Shown here piece after piece: positions 61,319-64,000 of a DNA stretch of 64,000 bases. A model generated the notes under the pieces. That model saw nothing but the letters and a program-made list of their open reading frames with translations. It had not been told where the DNA came from and searched no databases. The position numbers and the translations under genes were made by a program. Origin of the DNA: Clostridia bacterium (lineage in GTDB: Bacteria > Bacillota > Clostridia > Oscillospirales > CAG-272); NCBI GenBank assembly GCA_017937845.1, contig JAGBCV010000026.1, positions 1-64,000 of the forward strand. Reading direction: 5' to 3'. How positions within the stretch are numbered: the stretch's first letter is position 1; every line of letters starts with the position of its first letter.

Positions 61319-62197
61319 TCAGTTGTGTTGCCATGGGGAGTCGCCCGACGGGGTGTTGTTCACTACCGTTTCATTACACTGCGAGGTGAGCGAGACGGAA
61401 AAGGACGCAACGTCATCGATGCCGACGCTCATGTCGGGGTAATGCGTGATTTTGATTTTGCCATCTCTCTGTGTGATCTTCTGAGAGAATGCATCGACGG
61501 CAACGCCGTCCTTGTTATACAGCACGACGTTCACCTGAACGAAACGGGTCTCGGGTGGGTCGCGCATGATGATATGAAAGTCGATACCCGTAATGAGAGA
61601 GCGACGATGCTCTGCGCTTGCCGTGGCGCTTTCCACCTCGTAAAATACGGGTTCGTTTTGCGCTTCCTTTGTCGGAATGTCATAGGTGTATTTTACCTTT
61701 TCGAGCTTGACGTTGGTCTCGGCATCGATCTCGGATTGCACGACGACAAAGCCCGTCTGATAGGGCATGAGATAATACGGCGTGGTCCTCTTGACGAGTC
61801 CGCCTCTTTTGTTTCCTGCCTCAACGAAAATATCGGGCTGACCGACAACGATCGGTTCGTTGCTGTCGTTATAAATGCGCGAAACGATGGTGAAATAGCG
61901 TTTTGTACCGTCGCCGTTGCGCCATTGCAGACTTTCGACCACAGGACTTGTGATGGGCTGAAAGGTTTTGCTTAGATACGTCAGCGCGTAGGTGTTCGGT
62001 GCGTTAGGGTCGGTGGGAACGGTCGTTTCCTCGGTCATCTGCGCGGTCGTTTCCGCGGGTGTGCTTTCGGTGGTTTCGATAGGGGGCAAAGTGCCGAGAG
62101 AACTCGAGGGGGTATCCGATGATGCAGGCTTTGCCGTGCAGGAAACGAGCATGGACAAAAGCAAGCAGAAGAGCAAAAGGGCTTTACAGGATCTCAT
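61319..62197 (-). CDS. Predicted lipoprotein, 292 aa
   Basis: The product has a lipoprotein signal peptide with lipobox LVSC (acylated Cys near residue 20), then a Thr/Ser/Pro/Glu-rich linker (about 21-65) and a beta-rich extracellular domain (about 70-280) without known motifs. It should be displayed on the outer face of the membrane. AAAGGAG lies 8 bp upstream of the ATG. A good promoter (62261-62289) drives it divergently from the isomerase-like gene. Function unknown. Confidence 0.82.
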   Translation of the reverse strand: MRSCKALLLFCLLLSMLVSCTAKPASSDTPSSSLGTLPPIETTESTPAETTAQMTEETTVPTDPNAPNTYALTYLSKTFQPITSPVVESLQWRNGDGTKRYFTIVSRIYNDSNEPIVVGQPDIFVEAGNKRGGLVKRTTPYYLMPYQTGFVVVQSEIDAETNVKLEKVKYTYDIPTKEAQNEPVFYEVESATASAEHRRSLITGIDFHIIMRDPPETRFVQVNVVLYNKDGVAVDAFSQKITQRDGKIKITHYPDMSVGIDDVASFSVSLTSQCNETVVNNTPSGDSPWQHN

Positions 62198-62260
62198 TTG
62201 CGATATCTCCTTTTCTTTTTCGGATTTTGATATAAGCCATACTACACCGAGTATACTTAT

Positions 62261-62289
62261 ATTCTATCATAAAACTCTGCTTGCATCAA
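62261..62289 (-). promoter_or_regulatory. Promoter of the 292-aa lipoprotein gene
   Basis: Minus strand TTGATG (62289-62284), 17-bp spacer, TAGAAT (62266-62261). Back to back with the plus-strand promoter at 62328, with 38 bp between the -35 boxes. Confidence 0.7.
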
Positions 62290-62327
62290 GTAATTTTGTG
62301 AAAATTCCTTGAAATCCCCGTGAGTTC

Positions 62328-62356
62328 TTGACTTTATATGGGGCAAATGCTATAAT
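62328..62356 (+). promoter_or_regulatory. Promoter of the isomerase/epimerase-like gene
   Basis: TTGACT (62328-62333), 17-bp spacer, TATAAT (62351-62356), 39 bp before the ATG at 62396. Confidence 0.88.
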
Positions 62357-62395
62357 TGAAACAGAAAAAATAAATTTATGAGGAGGATGTTCTAT

Positions 62396-63322
62396 ATGAA
62401 ACTTTCCCAAACAAACGGACCGCTTTTCCATTTTTATAATGGCGATCTCCATTCCACCTTGGTGCATCTGAAGAAAGCAGGCTTCAAATATATCGACCTT
62501 TCGTTCTGGTCGAGATATTTGTCCGGCTCTCCGTATTTTACGACGGATAACGAGGTGATCGCAGACGAATACAAGAGAGAGCTGGAAGAGCTCGAGCTGA
62601 TCCCCGTGCAGAGCCATGAGCCCTTTGGCAATTCCATGGGCAACGATGACGGAAGATTCTATTTTAAGAAGACCCCTCTTTCCATCGACCTTGCAGGTAA
62701 GATCGGTATCCCGTCCATCACGCTTCACGTCGGTATGAGTACCACTCCCTTGAGCCATGAAGAATTTATGGAAAAACAGGCTGAGATCTTCAAAAAGCTC
62801 ATTCCGTACGCAGAAAAATACGGCACAAGACTTCTCATTGAAAATACCGCATGGAAAAAGAGCGACGTCAACCTTGCTGATGCCGATGACCTCATTGAAA
62901 TGCTTGACCGCATCGATCATCCGCTCTTTGGTGTATGCTGGGATACGGGTCATGCAAACCTTTGCAATCTTGACCAGTATGCAGAGCTGAAAAAGCTCGG
63001 TTCTCGCTTGGAAGGCTTGCACGTTCACGATAACTACGGCGGTGTACGCGCACCCGATTGCGACCTCCATCAGTATCCGTACTGGGGCAACGTCAACTTT
63101 GACGGCGTGATCACAGCGCTCCTTGAGATCGGCTATAAGGGTACGTTCAATTTTGAAGTGGATAGCCCTGTTCGCCGTGTCAGCCCGATTCCGTTCATCA
63201 AGGACGGCGTGGAGCAGAAGAAGCTCGAAATGATGTCCCCCGAGCTTCGTTTGCAGATGGAAACTTATCTCTATGCCATCGGCAAGCAGATGCTCGAAGC
63301 ATACGATTGCTACGAAGAATAA
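62396..63322 (+). CDS. Sugar phosphate isomerase/epimerase-like TIM barrel
   Basis: The 308-residue cytosolic protein has the AP-endonuclease-2/xylose-isomerase-like fold. Seen: KAGFKYIDLSFW, PSITLHVGMS, LLIENTAWKKS (metal-ligand Glu), FGVCWDTGHANL (Asp and His), LHVHDNYGG and GTFNFEVDSP (Glu). Such enzymes isomerise or epimerise keto-sugars or inositol derivatives; the substrate cannot be told. GAGGAGG is about 8 bp upstream of the ATG at 62396. It is a single-gene unit with a consensus promoter. Confidence 0.88.
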   Translation: MKLSQTNGPLFHFYNGDLHSTLVHLKKAGFKYIDLSFWSRYLSGSPYFTTDNEVIADEYKRELEELELIPVQSHEPFGNSMGNDDGRFYFKKTPLSIDLAGKIGIPSITLHVGMSTTPLSHEEFMEKQAEIFKKLIPYAEKYGTRLLIENTAWKKSDVNLADADDLIEMLDRIDHPLFGVCWDTGHANLCNLDQYAELKKLGSRLEGLHVHDNYGGVRAPDCDLHQYPYWGNVNFDGVITALLEIGYKGTFNFEVDSPVRRVSPIPFIKDGVEQKKLEMMSPELRLQMETYLYAIGKQMLEAYDCYEE

Positions 63323-63399
63323 TATATCAGATTTGTTCGATGCCCTTAAAAAGAGCGCGTCGCATTGTCCGCGAGATCCATTCGACTGCACACCGCCGC

Positions 63400-63492
63400 G
63401 TCATTCTGAGCGCAGGGCGAAGCCCGAAGTCGAAATTTTGCGCAAGCAAAATCGCCGTAGGCGGAATCTGGGCGGTGTTCCGCTCAGGATGA
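63400..63492 (+). repeat. Dispersed repeat, family E, copy 3
   Basis: GTCATTCTGAGCGCAGGGCG, the shared AGCCCGAAGTCGAAATTTTG block, and the end CGCTCAGGATGAC, which is nearly the reverse complement of the left end. The rest of the 63323-63626 gap holds only a terminator. Confidence 0.8.
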
Positions 63493-63586
63493 CCACGCGG
63501 AGGAAAACTGAAAAATAAACTTTTAGTTGTGTTACAGCACAGTAGGGGTCGGCGCCCTCGACGACCGAGAGTCTATTGAAATCAAC

Positions 63587-63614
63587 AAAGAACCACCCCG
63601 CGGGGTGGTTCTTT
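63587..63614. terminator. Palindromic terminator
   Basis: AAAGAACCACCCCG directly followed by its complement CGGGGTGGTTCTTT. It lies 12 bp beyond the stop of the partial minus-strand gene. Confidence 0.85.
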
Positions 63615-63626
63615 TCATGTATGCAA

Positions 63627-64000
63627 TTATTTGAAAAGCTCGTCTGTGAAATATGCGTTGGTGTTTGCGGGATAACCCTTTTCGTCGATGACGGTGATGC
63701 GAACATATTCGTCCTTGGGGTTGACGCGGAACGAAACCTCTGTGAGAAGCTTGCCGTTTTCTGCGTATTCACAAGCCGCGCGTCTGACACCTGTATTGAG
63801 GATCACTCTGTCCGCAGGGGAGCAGGTGATGTGAATGGTATCGTCTTCAAACCAAAGAGAATGGATCTCAGGACCCTGAGAAGCGTAGAAATGACCGTCT
63901 GTGAGCGCCTTGGTGACGGTCTCATATTCGAGCTTATCCGCCTTGATAACGGTGAAGCCGCCAAAGGAGTCGAATTTTCTTGTGCCGACAGGACCGAGGT
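63627..64000 (-). CDS. C-terminal part of a PHP-domain protein (runs off the window)
   Basis: An open minus-strand frame enters at the window edge and ends at TAA (63629-63627). The visible 123 residues include KALTDGHFYASQGPEIHSLW, ITCSPADRVILNTGVRRA and a final YPANTNAYFTDELFK. This resembles the C-terminal beta domain of PHP-family phosphoesterases of gut Clostridia, in which GHFYASxGPEI is typical. The metal-binding N-terminal part is outside. The identification is by pattern and moderately certain. Confidence 0.6.
   Translation of the reverse strand, partial: LGPVGTRKFDSFGGFTVIKADKLEYETVTKALTDGHFYASQGPEIHSLWFEDDTIHITCSPADRVILNTGVRRAACEYAENGKLLTEVSFRVNPKDEYVRITVIDEKGYPANTNAYFTDELFK

Overview
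The window looks like chromosomal DNA of an anaerobic, gut-type Firmicute of the class Clostridia, probably an uncultured lineage. The evidence is a Bacillus/Clostridium-style origin neighbourhood (dnaA, dnaN, recF, remB, gyrB, gyrA; mnmG, rsmG, ParB-like, parA, parB), a T-box leader, RNase Y, the CD1247-domain gene next to efp, an SLH-type S-layer protein, AGGAGG ribosome binding sites, and many hairpin-ended dispersed repeats of the kind common in such genomes. No rRNA, tRNA or CRISPR array was seen.

Layout. 0.3-2.6 kb: a membrane protein and a glycerol-1-phosphate dehydrogenase. 2.9-7.5 kb: a giant S-layer-type protein with duplicated promoters. 7.9-10.7 kb: rny (RNase Y), with an AT-rich two-gene cassette (secreted toxin-like nuclease plus small partner) at its 3' end, flanked by an 85-bp duplication of the rny terminus. 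10.9-15.3 kb: pheST and a T-box leader that is separated from pheS by a 450-bp repeat. 15.4-22.3 kb: lipoprotein, EutH-type permease, PHP phosphatase, glycosidase-like protein, dipeptidase and recX. 22.3-35.2 kb: recA, gyrA, gyrB, remB, a small membrane gene, recF, dnaN and dnaA, all on the minus strand and interrupted by repeats. The presumed bipartite oriC lies on both sides of dnaA. 35.6-48.3 kb: plus-strand genes (ymdB, acetyltransferase, ahcY, a DUF559 nuclease inside a mobile hairpin element, rhamnosidase, REP-associated transposase, SbcD-like nuclease, pepQ-efp-CD1247, PrsA-like foldase). 48.4-62.2 kb: a minus-strand block (parB, parA, four parS sites, a degenerate ParB paralogue, rsmG, mnmG, rlmH, yycJ, galK, YgiQ, an M18 peptidase, a lipoprotein). 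62.4-64 kb: a sugar isomerase-like protein and the end of a PHP-domain gene.

How it works together. The core is a replication, segregation and genome-maintenance district: initiator, clamp, gyrase, RecA/RecF/RecX, ParABS, and rRNA/tRNA modification (RsmG, RlmH, MnmG). The strand bias switches at dnaA, as expected for an origin. The parABS-mnmG block, however, is transcribed toward dnaA, the reverse of the usual Firmicute arrangement.

Most novel signals. (1) The toxin-like/partner cassette duplicating the rny 3' end. (2) A hairpin-ended element whose arms supply the Shine-Dalgarno and stop codon of a DUF559 nuclease; a 135-bp empty copy is also present. (3) A 15-bp palindrome, consensus TTGAAYATTGTTCAA, found 15 times, 14 of them in 5.5 kb. 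(4) A family of 450-bp hairpin-ended repeats clustered around the origin, one of them splitting a T-box from pheST. (5) A parS array next to a ParB paralogue that has lost the CTP-binding signature.
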